DNA of 48,663 nucleotides from Verrucomicrobiota bacterium. Lineage in GTDB: Bacteria > Verrucomicrobiota > Verrucomicrobiia > Chthoniobacterales > UBA10450. The first letter of the stretch is position 1, and each line of letters opens with the position of its first letter. A program made the position numbers and the translations under genes. The notes beneath the pieces are model-generated. The model saw only the letters and a list, made by a program, of their open reading frames with translations. It did no database searches and was not told where the DNA came from. Where the stretch lies: NCBI GenBank assembly GCA_003220055.1, contig QHRF01000081.1, forward strand, positions 1 to 48,663, written 5' to 3'. This document shows, piece by piece, positions 23,922 through 33,727 of this stretch.

Positions 23922-26779
23922 TCGACGAATTCAAAGCGCTGAACAAATTCGACGCCGGTAACGGCCGCGAAGGATTTCTTTATTCGTTGCCGGCGCTGGA
24001 GGAACAAGGTATCGGGAAAATTTCGCGGTTGCCGGTGAGTATTCGAATCGTGCTCGAATCGGTGCTGCGAAATTGTGACGACAAGAAAGTCCGCCGCAAG
24101 GATGTCGAGACGCTGGCGAAATGGAATGCCAAGAAGCCAGCCAACGAAGAAATTCCGTTCGTGGTCGCGCGCATCGTTCTCCAGGATTTCACCGGCGTGC
24201 CGCTGGTTGTCGATCTTGCCGCGATGCGAAGTGCAGTAAAACGACTCGACGGCGATCCGAAAATCATCGAGCCGCTGGTGCCGGTAGATCTCGTGGTCGA
24301 TCACTCCGTGCAGGTTGACTTTTTCGGCTCGGCCAAAGCGTTGCAATTGAATTTGGAAATGGAATTCAAGCGAAACCGCGAACGCTACCAGTTTTTGAAG
24401 TGGGGTCAGCAGGCGTTCAAAACGTTTCAACTCATTCCGCCGGGCATCGGCATCGTTCACCAGGTGAACCTCGAGTATCTGGCCAAAGGTGTTCAGCACT
24501 CGAAGATCGACAATCGCGAAATTTTCTACCCGGATACGCTCGTCGGGACCGATTCGCACACGACGATGATCAACGGCCTCGGCGTCGTCGGCTGGGGCGT
24601 CGGCGGAATTGAAGCGGAAGCGGGAATGCTCGGCCAGCCGGTTTATTTTCTAACGCCGGAAGTGGTCGGGGTGCACCTGACCGGTCAATTGCGCGAAGGC
24701 GTGACCGCGACCGATCTGGTGTTGCACATCACCCAGATGCTGCGCGCGCAAGGCGTGGTTGGAAAGTTCGTCGAATTTTACGGCGAAGGCGCGGCGTCCT
24801 TGCCGGTGCCGGACCGCGCGACGATTGGCAACATGTCGCCGGAGTACGGTGCGACGATGGGATTTTTTCCGGTCGATCAAGAGTCGGTTACGTATTTGCG
24901 TGCCACTGGGCGCACCGAGGAGCAGTGCGCCGCGTTCGAAAATTATTTCCGTGTCCAGAAAATGTTCGGCATGCCGCGCAAAGGCGAGATCGATTACAGC
25001 ATCGATCTCGAGCTGAATCTCGCTGACGTGCAGCCGGCTGTGGCGGGACCAAAACGGCCGCAGGACAGGATCAATCTTCCCGCGCTCGGCGAGACCTTTC
25101 GCTCGCTTTTGCAGAAACCGGTCAAGGACGGCGGATATGGAATGAAAGATGTCGATCTTGGCGCGAAGCATCTGGTGCAGTTGAACGGATCGCCGCCGAG
25201 CGATGGCGACACGCCATCATCTGACAAGAACGGACCGAGCATCGAGCCGGGCGAAGAGCGCAACAAAGCCGAGATGGTAAACAACCGGCCGACGCCAGAT
25301 ACCGCGAAGGAATTAAGAGATTCGGCCGCTGATCCATTTCATCACGGTGAAAGCCGAATTGGTCATGGCACTGTTCTCATCGCCGCGATCACGAGTTGCA
25401 CGAACACGAGCAATCCGAGCGTAATGCTTGCGGCCGGTTTGCTCGCAAAAAAAGCGGTCGAGCGCGGAATGCGAATCGATCCAGCGGTGAAAACTTCACT
25501 CGCGCCGGGGTCGCGCGTCGTAACCGATTATCTGGACAAGACCGGGCTACAAAAATATCTCGACCAACTCGGGTTCAATCTCGTCGGCTACGGCTGCACG
25601 ACCTGCATCGGAAATTCCGGCCCGCTCCATCCGAAAATCGAAAAGGCGATCAACGATTACGATCTGGTCGCGGCGTCCGTGCTTTCGGGTAACCGCAATT
25701 TCGAAGCGCGGGTGCACCAAAACATCAAAGCCAATTTCTTGATGTCGCCGCCGCTGGTAGTCGCGTTCGCGCTTGCCGGGCGGGTGGATGTCGATCTTAG
25801 CAAAGAGCCAATCGGCAAAGACAAAACCGGCAAGGAAACTTTTCTGCGCGATCTCTGGCCGAGTTTGAAAGAAGTGCGCGATGCGATGCAGTCGGCGTTG
25901 AGCCCGGAAGTCTTCCGCAAGCTTTATCGCGATTTCGCGGATCAAAACCCGAAGTGGAACGAAATCCCATCGAGCACCGGCGAAGTGTATCAATGGGACG
26001 AGAAAAGCGATTACATTCACGAGCCTCCGTTCTTCAAAGATTTCTCGATGGAGGTTGGCAAGATCGACAACATCGTCGGGGGGCGCGCGCTCGGAATTTT
26101 TGGCGACTCCGTAACGACCGATCACATTTCCCCGGCGGGCGCAATCAAAGCGACTTCACCTGCCGGCGAATATTTGAAATCGCGCGGAATTCAGCCGCCG
26201 GACTTCAATAGTTACGGAAGCCGGCGCGGAAACGATCTCGTCATGACGCGCGGGACGTTCGCGAATGTGCGAATTAAAAACCTGATGGTGCCTGGGACTG
26301 AAGGCGGCGTGACGAAGCATTATCCGGACGGTGAGCAGATGTCGATCTTCGATGCCGCAATGCGTTATCAAAAAGAGAAGGTGCCGCTCGTTATTTTGGC
26401 CGGGCACGAATATGGAACCGGTTCCTCGCGCGACTGGGCGGCCAAAGGAACAAAACTTCTTGGAGTGAAAGCGGTCGTGGCGGCGAGTTTCGAGCGGATT
26501 CATCGCTCAAACCTCGTCGGCATGGGGGTGTTGCCATTGCAATTTCTCGACGGCGTAACAGCGCAATCACTCGGCCTTGATGGCTCGCAAACATTTTCGA
26601 TCGGCGGTTTGTCCGACGCGATCCAGCCCGGCCAGCGATTAACGATTGAGATTGAGAACCAAGATCGACAAAAGCGTTACGTGCCGGTGAAACTGAGAAT
26701 CGATACGCCGATCGAGATTGATTACTACCGGCACGGCGGCATCCTGCCGTTCGTGCTACGTCAGCTGCTCGCGAAGTAA
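23918..26779 (+). CDS. acnA: Aconitate hydratase A (aconitase, 4Fe-4S)
   Basis: Aconitase isomerises citrate and isocitrate in the TCA cycle using a [4Fe-4S] cluster. The 953-residue protein has [19 protein letters not shown], and the cluster cysteines C494 (TSCTNTS), C560 and C563 ([12 protein letters not shown]). The C-terminal swivel domain carries [13 protein letters not shown] and GTGSSRDW. It is about 60 residues longer than typical AcnA, mainly because of a hydrophilic insertion at about 424-475 just before the TSCTNTS segment. The start is a GTG overlapping the peroxiredoxin stop (GTGA). Seven copies of the window-wide (A/T)TGTCGATCTT motif lie in it, the densest region in the window. 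The 3' end overlaps the convergent DUF2071 gene by 24 bases. Confidence 0.96.
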   Translation: MIDEFKALNKFDAGNGREGFLYSLPALEEQGIGKISRLPVSIRIVLESVLRNCDDKKVRRKDVETLAKWNAKKPANEEIPFVVARIVLQDFTGVPLVVDLAAMRSAVKRLDGDPKIIEPLVPVDLVVDHSVQVDFFGSAKALQLNLEMEFKRNRERYQFLKWGQQAFKTFQLIPPGIGIVHQVNLEYLAKGVQHSKIDNREIFYPDTLVGTDSHTTMINGLGVVGWGVGGIEAEAGMLGQPVYFLTPEVVGVHLTGQLREGVTATDLVLHITQMLRAQGVVGKFVEFYGEGAASLPVPDRATIGNMSPEYGATMGFFPVDQESVTYLRATGRTEEQCAAFENYFRVQKMFGMPRKGEIDYSIDLELNLADVQPAVAGPKRPQDRINLPALGETFRSLLQKPVKDGGYGMKDVDLGAKHLVQLNGSPPSDGDTPSSDKNGPSIEPGEERNKAEMVNNRPTPDTAKELRDSAADPFHHGESRIGHGTVLIAAITSCTNTSNPSVMLAAGLLAKKAVERGMRIDPAVKTSLAPGSRVVTDYLDKTGLQKYLDQLGFNLVGYGCTTCIGNSGPLHPKIEKAINDYDLVAASVLSGNRNFEARVHQNIKANFLMSPPLVVAFALAGRVDVDLSKEPIGKDKTGKETFLRDLWPSLKEVRDAMQSALSPEVFRKLYRDFADQNPKWNEIPSSTGEVYQWDEKSDYIHEPPFFKDFSMEVGKIDNIVGGRALGIFGDSVTTDHISPAGAIKATSPAGEYLKSRGIQPPDFNSYGSRRGNDLVMTRGTFANVRIKNLMVPGTEGGVTKHYPDGEQMSIFDAAMRYQKEKVPLVILAGHEYGTGSSRDWAAKGTKLLGVKAVVAASFERIHRSNLVGMGVLPLQFLDGVTAQSLGLDGSQTFSIGGLSDAIQPGQRLTIEIENQDRQKRYVPVKLRIDTPIEIDYYRHGGILPFVLRQLLAK

Positions 26780-27466
26780 TACTTCAATCGGCGAACCGTC
26801 GGCAATAAAACCGGAGCGTGGTCGAGCGCTCAATGGTTCAACGAATTGATCGCCATAAAGCGCGGCCACGTCGGCCTTGAATTCAAATGTATCCGCGTTC
26901 CAAATTCTCCAGCGCGGATGTTCGACGCGGTATTCACTGCACCCGCCCCGCACACGGGTGTAACCCCAATAATGTTCGGTGATGAATTCAGGATGTGACC
27001 CGGCGGCAATTGTTTGCGGTTCACCGCTTGCGCTCATCTTGAGCGATTCCCATTTGCGTCCGCGTCGCCAGGAGTATTCCACGCTCAGCTTAAGATCGAG
27101 ATGATCGATCTGATGTTTCATCGGTAAGGCGACATAATTTTCTCCATAGAAAGTGCGCGCGACCAAAGCGATCGCGCGGCGCGGCACTAATTCGCGAACG
27201 AAGACAACCCCGCGCCGCCAGGTGTCGGCGGATTTCTTGCGCACGTAAAAGCGGAGATTCACTTCCTCGAAATCGCGATGCAGCGGGATGGGCAGTCCGA
27301 GCAAGCGCGAGTCGAGAAAAAGAAAGCCGACCACGCTGAAAAATGTCTCCCCATTTTCGAAATCGATTTCAGTCCCAGGCGGAACCAGTGGCGCAACGAT
27401 CTTCGGATCGACAACGAAGTTGAGCATGGCGAGATACCGCCAGTTGGCGGTGAGAAACGGTCTCAC
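26756..27466 (-). CDS. DUF2071 (YqjF-like) protein
   Basis: A 236-residue soluble protein of the DUF2071/YqjF family. It opens [20 protein letters not shown], contains [31 protein letters not shown] and [26 protein letters not shown], and ends with an uncertain tail. The family has a bet v1/acetoacetate decarboxylase-like fold and no established function. It is convergent with acnA, overlapping its 3' end by 24 bases, and the coiled-coil/TPR gene lies beyond it on the same strand. Confidence 0.85.
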   Translation of the reverse strand: MRPFLTANWRYLAMLNFVVDPKIVAPLVPPGTEIDFENGETFFSVVGFLFLDSRLLGLPIPLHRDFEEVNLRFYVRKKSADTWRRGVVFVRELVPRRAIALVARTFYGENYVALPMKHQIDHLDLKLSVEYSWRRGRKWESLKMSASGEPQTIAAGSHPEFITEHYWGYTRVRGGCSEYRVEHPRWRIWNADTFEFKADVAALYGDQFVEPLSARPRSGFIADGSPIEVLLREQLT

Positions 27467-27508
27467 GCCAACAAGATATGCGGCGATCAGGGCGCTGGCG
27501 CTACAGAA

Positions 27509-29707
27509 TCAGTGCAGCAACTTCTCGAGGGCGGCGTCCGGATTGGCCCCGAGCGAAGTGGCCATGGCATAGTGGCGCTTGGCCTGTTCTTTCGACGGTG
27601 GCAACGAGGTTGCGTAAATGACGGCGAGATTAAAATGCGCGTCGGCATAGTTTGGATTTTCTGAAACTGCTTCGAGTAATTCTTTTTCCGCAGCTTCCTG
27701 CCAGCCTTTCTGACTCGCAGTAATGCCGAGGTAATTGTGCGCGGTTGCGCTCTTCGGATTGAGCCCGAGGGATTTGGTCAATTCCGTCAGCGCCTCGTCG
27801 AATTTCGATTGTCGATAATAAACGATTCCGAGTGTGGTGTGCGTGAATTCGTCCTTGGGCGAGAGCGCGACCGCTTTCTTCAAGGTCAACTCGGCAGCTT
27901 TAAGTTTGCCGCTGCGAAAATAAACTACGCCAAGATTCGAGAGCGAATAAAGATTGTTCGGCGTCTTGGTCAGAATTTCCTGATAGATTTTCTCCGCCGA
28001 CCGATATTTGCCCTTATCGAAATTCTCCTTGGCCAGCCGGGCAAGATCGACAACGTCCTCGGGGACGTTCGGCTTAAAGATGCTCGGAACGGTGTAGCCA
28101 GTCTGTCCGGCCGGCGCGGAGGGCGCTTTCGACGCGGCCAGACTGCCGGCTGGTGCCTCGGTCGAAGCGGCAGGCGTATTCGGCTTCGCGTTTTTGGCAA
28201 AAGTGAAGCTGGCCTTGACCGCGACGGGATTGTCATCAGAAATCGAAACGACCGGTTGGCGGAGCAGCGCCAGTTCATCCGTGGTCAACCTCGTCACCGG
28301 TTGGGCCAGTAACTGGATTTGTTGCGTCAATGTTTCCGATTTGATCTGTAGCTTGTCGAACTCGGCCAGCATCAACTTTTTCGCCTGATCGCGCCGCGCT
28401 TCTTCCTGGCGCTCGCGCACGATGATGTTGCGCAGCATTTCATTCTCTTTTGTTAGCTTGGCCGTCTCCTCCGGCGTAGCGCCGACGAGCTTGACCTGCT
28501 CGACCTGCTTGCTCGCTTCGTCGAGTTGGGATCGTAACTGCGCGACTGTGGCTTCGTAGGTCTGATTCTGCTTCTGGCTGGCGGCGAGCTGCTGCTGAAG
28601 ATCGCCGATCTGTTTTCTCACGTCGGCGAGCTCTTTTTCTTTCTTCGGTTTGTCCGCGCTGATCTCGCGCACAGTTTTTTCGGTGTCAGCCAGCTTCTGT
28701 TTCAAATTGGAATTTTCCGCGACCAGCACCTCCACCCGCTGTTCCGTATCCTTTAATCCTTTCAATTGGGCTAGTGCGTCATCCCGTTCTTTGTTTACAC
28801 TCGCGACTTTTTGGTCCGCCTCGGCCGCGTGGGCATTCGCTTCATCACGCTCTTTGCTGGCGGAGGCTCGCTGTTGATCGGCGCTTGCGACCTTCGTATT
28901 GGCGTCGTCCCGTTCCTTTTCAGCGGCGCTGCGGCCTTGCTGCGCCGAAACAAGCGCTTTTTTCAACTGCGCGATTTCGGATTTAAGGGCCTCCTGCGCT
29001 TTCCCCTCGTTCGAACCGGCAGCCGCAGTTTTCTTCAGCGAAGCCTGCGCCTGAGTTAATTGATCGCGCACTTGCTTCTCAGCCGTTTTCGCTTTGTCCA
29101 GATCGCCCTGAGCTTTGTCGAGTTTCGATTTCGTTTCATCAAGACGGCTGTTCAACGATTGCTTTTCATTTTCAGCCGCGCTCATTTGGGTGCGCGATTT
29201 TTGTAATTCAGCTTCAAGTTGGTCGACTCGATCGCGCAGTTTGCGGGTGGCCTGCTCGATCGCGACCTCGTTCGGTGTAATCGCCGGGGCCGGCTTCGCG
29301 GCCGGCAACGGTGTTACCGGTTCTTTGGCGACTTGGGTCGGTGCTGGTTCCGGTGGAACCGCGGCGGCATTTTCAATAGGCGGCGCGGGAGCGTTTACAC
29401 TTTCCTGGGTCGAAGCTTTGTCCTGCACCCGCAGGATGCTTTCGCTCACTTTCCGGCCGCGATATTCGACGATGGCGGGTTGCCAATCCGAGTGGGCCTT
29501 GCGCAATTGTTCGATTAGGCTGCCGGCAAAGCGATACTTGGCGAGAGCGGCCTTAAATTGGTTCTCGTGCTCAAGTTTTTCGCCCTGCTGCGCTGTCATG
29601 TAAGCTTTGAGAAACGTCTCGCTCGGGTCATCCGATTCGGCGGTCAAGACCGGCGCGGCCAGACAAAAAACGACCGCGGCGAGCAGGATCGAGCGGATTT
29701 TCATCAT
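27509..29707 (-). CDS. Secreted coiled-coil and TPR protein
   Basis: A 732-residue protein with a signal peptide (about 1-22). A short helical region is followed by a proline/alanine linker. A long coiled coil (about 150-450) comes next, rich in KDTEQRVEVL-type heptads, with repeated ERDDA and ERDEA units (SKERDEANAH, NKERDDALAQ). A second linker and a C-terminal array of about five TPRs (about 560-720) complete it. The ATG at 29707 (or 29704) is chosen over 29824 because the signal peptide begins there. Such SMC-like coiled coil plus TPR proteins may scaffold envelope complexes, but I do not know its function. The gene is just upstream of tRNA-His on the opposite strand. Confidence 0.75.
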   Translation of the reverse strand: MMKIRSILLAAVVFCLAAPVLTAESDDPSETFLKAYMTAQQGEKLEHENQFKAALAKYRFAGSLIEQLRKAHSDWQPAIVEYRGRKVSESILRVQDKASTQESVNAPAPPIENAAAVPPEPAPTQVAKEPVTPLPAAKPAPAITPNEVAIEQATRKLRDRVDQLEAELQKSRTQMSAAENEKQSLNSRLDETKSKLDKAQGDLDKAKTAEKQVRDQLTQAQASLKKTAAAGSNEGKAQEALKSEIAQLKKALVSAQQGRSAAEKERDDANTKVASADQQRASASKERDEANAHAAEADQKVASVNKERDDALAQLKGLKDTEQRVEVLVAENSNLKQKLADTEKTVREISADKPKKEKELADVRKQIGDLQQQLAASQKQNQTYEATVAQLRSQLDEASKQVEQVKLVGATPEETAKLTKENEMLRNIIVRERQEEARRDQAKKLMLAEFDKLQIKSETLTQQIQLLAQPVTRLTTDELALLRQPVVSISDDNPVAVKASFTFAKNAKPNTPAASTEAPAGSLAASKAPSAPAGQTGYTVPSIFKPNVPEDVVDLARLAKENFDKGKYRSAEKIYQEILTKTPNNLYSLSNLGVVYFRSGKLKAAELTLKKAVALSPKDEFTHTTLGIVYYRQSKFDEALTELTKSLGLNPKSATAHNYLGITASQKGWQEAAEKELLEAVSENPNYADAHFNLAVIYATSLPPSKEQAKRHYAMATSLGANPDAALEKLLH

Positions 29708-29818
29708 GGAACGCGGGGTGCGGATGATAACAAACGCAATGCGGGTTGCAACGCAACGATGGGGCATCGGCTGAAGGAGAAGCGGAGAGTGTGCCACACC
29801 GGTGGGTTCTTTGCGCGT

Positions 29819-29846
29819 TTGCAATCACGCGTCTAAAAACTAGAAT
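29819..29846 (+). promoter_or_regulatory. Promoter of tRNA-His
   Basis: TTGCAA (29819-29824) and TAGAAT (29841-29846) are separated by 16 bases. The expected transcript start is near 29853, seven bases before the mature 5' end of the tRNA. Confidence 0.55.
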
Positions 29847-29859
29847 TTGAATCCCCGAT

Positions 29860-29932
29860 GGTGGTCGTAGCTCAATGGTAGAGCCCCAGATTGTGGTTCT
29901 GGTTGTTGCGGGTTCGAGTCCCGTCGACCACC
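29860..29932 (+). tRNA. tRNA-His (anticodon GTG)
   Basis: The acceptor arm GTGGTCG (29861-29867) pairs with CGACCAC (29925-29931). Base 29860 is the histidine-specific extra G-1, facing the discriminator C29932. The anticodon stem CCAGA/TCTGG holds the loop TTGTGGT, with anticodon GTG at 29893-29895. The T arm is GCGGG-TTCGAGT-CCCGT. CCA is not encoded. Confidence 0.96.
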
Positions 29933-29937
29933 CCGTT

Positions 29938-30008
29938 TTTTAAATCCCAAAATCCAAATCCCAAGTTCCAAATTTTGGGCTTTGGGATTTGAAACCCGGG
30001 ATTTTCAA
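29938..30008. repeat. AT/CCC-rich inverted repeat in the tRNA spacer
   Basis: The spacer between the two tRNA genes contains AAATCCCAA twice (29942-29950 and 29956-29964) and its reverse complement TTGGGATTT (29982-29990), with a central CCAAATTTTGG. A large hairpin can form. Composition is unlike the flanks (A/T with C or G triplets). It may act as a processing or terminator structure or be a repeat-family copy. Confidence 0.55.
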
Positions 30009-30012
30009 TTTC

Positions 30013-30086
30013 GTGTCTGTAGCTCAACTGGATAGAGCATCTGACTTCGGATCAGAAGGTTGGGGGTTCGAATCCCTCCAGGCACG
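30013..30086 (+). tRNA. tRNA-Arg (anticodon TCG)
   Basis: Acceptor arms GTGTCTG (30013-30019) and CAGGCAC (30079-30085) pair with one G-T. The anticodon stem TCTGA/TCAGA encloses CTTCGGA with anticodon TCG at 30047-30049. The T arm is GGGGG-TTCGAAT-CCCTC, with minor mismatches at its edge. The discriminator is G30086 and CCA is not encoded. It was probably co-transcribed with tRNA-His. Confidence 0.93.
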
Positions 30087-30119
30087 CATTTTTTTCGCGC
30101 CGCGACTGCAACCAGGTTT

Positions 30120-33020
30120 GTGCCGTTGAAAACATTTTGGACAGCGCTCGCTTTGGTCGCGGCGGCCACCATCGCTTTTGGGTGGCTTGCCTGGAAGTGC
30201 GTTCACGATCCAAAAATTAATTTCCTGCCGCGAGACGGACGCGCCGAGTGGATTGTATTTCCGGCTGCACTGGATGCGCGCACGCACCCAGTGGCAACGA
30301 TGGACGCAACATTTCGTCGAACCCTCCAGCTTGAAACGCAGCCGGGGTCGGCTCGATTGCTCGTTCGCGCGGCCAAACGGATCGAATTGAAAATTAACGG
30401 TGAAACGGTTCAAACCGCTTCGACACGGAACTGGAAACAGATTTCAAAAATCGATGTGTCGCAATTTCTCCGGACCGGCCCGAACACAATTGAGGCCAGA
30501 GTTTTTAACGACGACGCGCCGCCGGCGCTCTGGCTCACATTAACCGCGGACTCATCGACTTTGCGGACTGACGAGCGGTGGGAAGTGTCGCTCGCCGGAT
30601 CGACATGGCGCAGCGGCGCGCTCGCTTCAACGGCGAAGCGCCCGGCTCCGGGCAATCTTCTTGCCGGAGGTGAAAAAATATCTGATGTGCTCCCGCATAT
30701 TTGGCGCGCGTGGACGGCCTTTTCAGTTCTTGCCGTTCTCCTGACGTTCGCGGCCGGCTGGTGGTTAGCTCGAATTACGGCAAGACCAAATGGCGGCAGT
30801 GCTGAATTTTCCCGCCGGCAACTCTTCGCCTTGCTCGGATTATGCAGCTTCGCCTGGGTCATTCTTTTTGGAAATAACGCGAAAATGTTGCCGTTCTCGA
30901 GCGGCTACGATTCCAAGGAGCACAGCGCTTATATTAAGTACATCCAGGACCACAGGGTGTTGCCCCTGCCCAACGAGGGATTCGAAATGTTTCAGCCGCC
31001 GCTCTACTACGGCCTTTCCGCCGGGGTCCTGTCAACCTGCCGGCTTGCGATCGCCGACGATGCCGCGGTGATTGCTTTACGCGCGATGACGATGATTTTT
31101 GGCGTCGCGAATTTTATTTTCGTTTTTCTAGGTGTGCGCTTGCTCTTTCCCGGCCGGATTGTCGCCCAACTGGTTGGATTGCTGATTGCAGCATTTTTGC
31201 CGATGCAGCTTTATCTCTCGCATTATGTGACGAACGAAACGCTGGCTGCAACGCTTGCGACTGCGACAATTTACCTTGGCTTACGCACGCTGACGAGCGA
31301 GCGCGCATCGGCCTTGCAATATCTTTGGCTTGGCGTCTGCGCCGGACTGGCAATGTTGGCCAAGGCGACAAGCCTGTTGCTCATTCCGCCGCTCTTCGGC
31401 GCTTTGATGATCAAGCTTTTTCAAGATCGGGCTCAATTTTTTGTCTGGTTGCGTGCGTTCGGAATAACTATCGCCGCAATCCTCATCACCTGCGGATGGC
31501 ATTACCTCCGGATTTGGCATCACTTCGGGACGCCAATCGTCGGCAACTGGGATCCCACCCTCGGATTTCCGTGGTGGCAAGACCCGGGATTTCATGTCGC
31601 AAGCGATTATTTTCGTTTTGGCACGACGCTCATCTCTCCGCTGTTCAGCGGTTTCAACGGCTTCGCCGATGGAATTTATTCGACACTCTGGGGTGACAGC
31701 CTTGGCGGCGGACTGTCCGACTTGCGTTCGCGCACCCCGTGGAATTACCAACTCATGATCGGCGGCTATTGGCTCGCATTGCTCCCTACTCTGCTCGTCG
31801 CCATTGGCGCCGCGGTGGCGATCTATCGATTCACTCGCCACCCGTCACCGGAGTGGTTTCTGTTACTTGGACTTTCAGCCACCGTCACAATTGCGCTGAT
31901 TTTCATGACGCTAAAAGTCCCTTCTTACGCGCAAGTGAAAGCTTTTTACGGTTTGTCCGCCGTTGTCCCGTTTTGTGCTTTCGCAGCAATCGGATGGCAA
32001 ATGCTGACGGCGCGCTCGCGCGTTTTGCAACTGCTGTTCAGCACAGCGCTCCTGCTTTTTAGCATCAACAGCTTCGGCTCGGTCTGGATCCGTCCGTCGA
32101 CAGAGCAACATATTTACACAGCGCGGAGGTCGATTTCGCAGTCTCAATCGAATCGGGCCATTTCCGAAGCAACCGAGGCGACAAAAAACGAATCTTCCAA
32201 TGCAGGCGCATATTGCTTTTTCGCCGCAGTTTTGGATGAACTTGGTGAGTCGCAGAAAGCCGTCGCGCAATCCGAGCATGGCCTTGAGCTGGATTCTGCG
32301 AATGGCGATTGTCATCTTCAATTGGGAATCAGTCTGGCAAAGCAGGGAGATATGCTGCGCGCGATGAGCGAAGCGCGACGGGTTCTCGAATTGCAGCCGG
32401 AGAATGTGCGCGCTTACGATCTTGTTTTTACCCTGGCCCGCGAACTCCACCGCGCCGAAGAAGCCCTCGCCGTTGGACGCGATGCACTCGTTGTCTCGCC
32501 ATTTGATTCCGATTTGCATTACCGAATCGGTCTGGCAGCTGGCGGGATTGGCGATTTCACAACTGCCGCTCATCAACTCGCCTACGCGTTATTACTATGG
32601 CCTAATCGCCCCGAAATCGCCGGCAAACTTCATCTGGCCGTGCGTTTTGCGGCCCAAAGCTTGAAAGCTCCCTCGCAGTTGGAAGCGATCGCTTCTTCAA
32701 CGCCAGATTCTGCTCCGCTGTTAAACGAACTGGCGTGGTTGTTTGCAACCCATCCCGATTCCGCGCTGCGCGATGGAAGGCGAGCTGTTCAACTTTCTGA
32801 ACGTGCTTGCGCGTTGACCGAACGAAAACAACCCGTGCCTCTCGCCACCGCCGCGGTGGCTTACGCCGAAGTCGGCAAATTTCCTGAAGCGATCGCTACT
32901 GCCAGGGACGCACTTTCCCTCGCGCGATCGAACGGTGACGCGAAAACGGCCGGACTCGCCGAGAATCTCTTAACATCGTTTCAATCGAATCAACCTTACC
33001 GAGAGGAGCCACGGCCATGA
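30120..33020 (+). CDS. Membrane glycosyltransferase (GT-C/GT39-like) fused to C-terminal TPRs
   Basis: A 966-residue protein. The N-terminus is a signal anchor, then a soluble jelly-roll-like region (about 50-180) and a helix. A GT-C fold membrane domain follows with about ten further helices (about 230-650). It has an acidic first loop (GYDSKEHSAYIKYI) and the loop NEGFEMFQPPLYYGLSAG, typical of PMT/ArnT-like transferases that use polyprenyl-linked sugars. The last 290 residues form TPR-like repeats with the family-style AVAQSEHGLELDSANGD. The longer reading to 30060 starts inside tRNA-Arg, so the GTG at 30120 (or TTG at 30126) is taken. The sugar and acceptor are unknown. The next gene overlaps by 4 bases. 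Confidence 0.8.
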   Translation: MPLKTFWTALALVAAATIAFGWLAWKCVHDPKINFLPRDGRAEWIVFPAALDARTHPVATMDATFRRTLQLETQPGSARLLVRAAKRIELKINGETVQTASTRNWKQISKIDVSQFLRTGPNTIEARVFNDDAPPALWLTLTADSSTLRTDERWEVSLAGSTWRSGALASTAKRPAPGNLLAGGEKISDVLPHIWRAWTAFSVLAVLLTFAAGWWLARITARPNGGSAEFSRRQLFALLGLCSFAWVILFGNNAKMLPFSSGYDSKEHSAYIKYIQDHRVLPLPNEGFEMFQPPLYYGLSAGVLSTCRLAIADDAAVIALRAMTMIFGVANFIFVFLGVRLLFPGRIVAQLVGLLIAAFLPMQLYLSHYVTNETLAATLATATIYLGLRTLTSERASALQYLWLGVCAGLAMLAKATSLLLIPPLFGALMIKLFQDRAQFFVWLRAFGITIAAILITCGWHYLRIWHHFGTPIVGNWDPTLGFPWWQDPGFHVASDYFRFGTTLISPLFSGFNGFADGIYSTLWGDSLGGGLSDLRSRTPWNYQLMIGGYWLALLPTLLVAIGAAVAIYRFTRHPSPEWFLLLGLSATVTIALIFMTLKVPSYAQVKAFYGLSAVVPFCAFAAIGWQMLTARSRVLQLLFSTALLLFSINSFGSVWIRPSTEQHIYTARRSISQSQSNRAISEATEATKNESSNAGAYCFFAAVLDELGESQKAVAQSEHGLELDSANGDCHLQLGISLAKQGDMLRAMSEARRVLELQPENVRAYDLVFTLARELHRAEEALAVGRDALVVSPFDSDLHYRIGLAAGGIGDFTTAAHQLAYALLLWPNRPEIAGKLHLAVRFAAQSLKAPSQLEAIASSTPDSAPLLNELAWLFATHPDSALRDGRRAVQLSERACALTERKQPVPLATAAVAYAEVGKFPEAIATARDALSLARSNGDAKTAGLAENLLTSFQSNQPYREEPRP

Positions 33021-33715
33021 AATTTTCCGCCGCGCGCTCGGAGTTGGATTCCATGGTGGTGGAGATCGAGCTCACGCTCGTCAGCATTATTCAGGGTGTC
33101 GCCTTGACGATTTTGATTGAGAACGCGCACGCCGTGATTGCCGAGCGACAACTTGTTTTCTGGCTCTACGTGGTCGCCGGGTTGTTCATCATTTTTATTT
33201 TCTGGTCACGCGCGGTTTTGCACATCCTCACCGTGATTCGCTGGCCGCTCGAATTTGGCCATAACTTTCTCTACATCGCCTGCGCCCTGGTTGAGGCAAT
33301 TCTATTTGCTCAAATTGGCAAGCCCGCGAGCTGGTTCGGATTTGGAGGGGCTTTCATCGCAATTGGTTGGACTTTGTTTGTTTACGATCTTCGCCTGATC
33401 TATGCGCGCATGCGTGACAGTGCGGGCGAGGCAAGTAATCGGCTATCCGCGCGTGTCCTGCGCGATCAGTGGCTCAACATTGGTCTGCTTCTGCCGGCGA
33501 TATTTTTGCTGAACCTGGTGTCGGCAATTTTAATTCGGGCCTGGCCGGACCTGTTTCTGGCGCGCAACGCCCATCTTTGGCTGATCGCAGCCCAGGTCGT
33601 CGGGTTCGCTGGATATTTGGTCTACGTCGTTCGTTTCTATGTCATTCTCGCTCCGCTCATCGCTCAAGCCCGACACGAATGGCGAGGCACACTTGGCGAT
33701 CGGGATCAATCTTGA
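33017..33715 (+). CDS. Six-helix membrane protein, hypothetical
   Basis: A 232-residue protein with about six hydrophobic segments (for example LVFWLYVVAGLFIIFIFW, WFGFGGAFIAIGWTLFV and IGLLLPAIFLLNLVSAILI). I do not recognise the family. The ATG overlaps the stop of the glycosyltransferase in ATGA, so the pair is translationally coupled and the protein may be its partner. The gene is convergent with the ACT gene. Confidence 0.75.
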   Translation: MKFSAARSELDSMVVEIELTLVSIIQGVALTILIENAHAVIAERQLVFWLYVVAGLFIIFIFWSRAVLHILTVIRWPLEFGHNFLYIACALVEAILFAQIGKPASWFGFGGAFIAIGWTLFVYDLRLIYARMRDSAGEASNRLSARVLRDQWLNIGLLLPAIFLLNLVSAILIRAWPDLFLARNAHLWLIAAQVVGFAGYLVYVVRFYVILAPLIAQARHEWRGTLGDRDQS

Positions 33716-33727
33716 AGCGATCCTCGT

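Noticed and set aside
24650-25171. Long antisense frame in aconitase
   Set aside because: It is explained by codon structure of the highly conserved sense gene.
26756-26779. Overlap of acnA and DUF2071 as an annotation error
   Set aside because: Both ends fit their families, and short convergent 3' overlaps are common.
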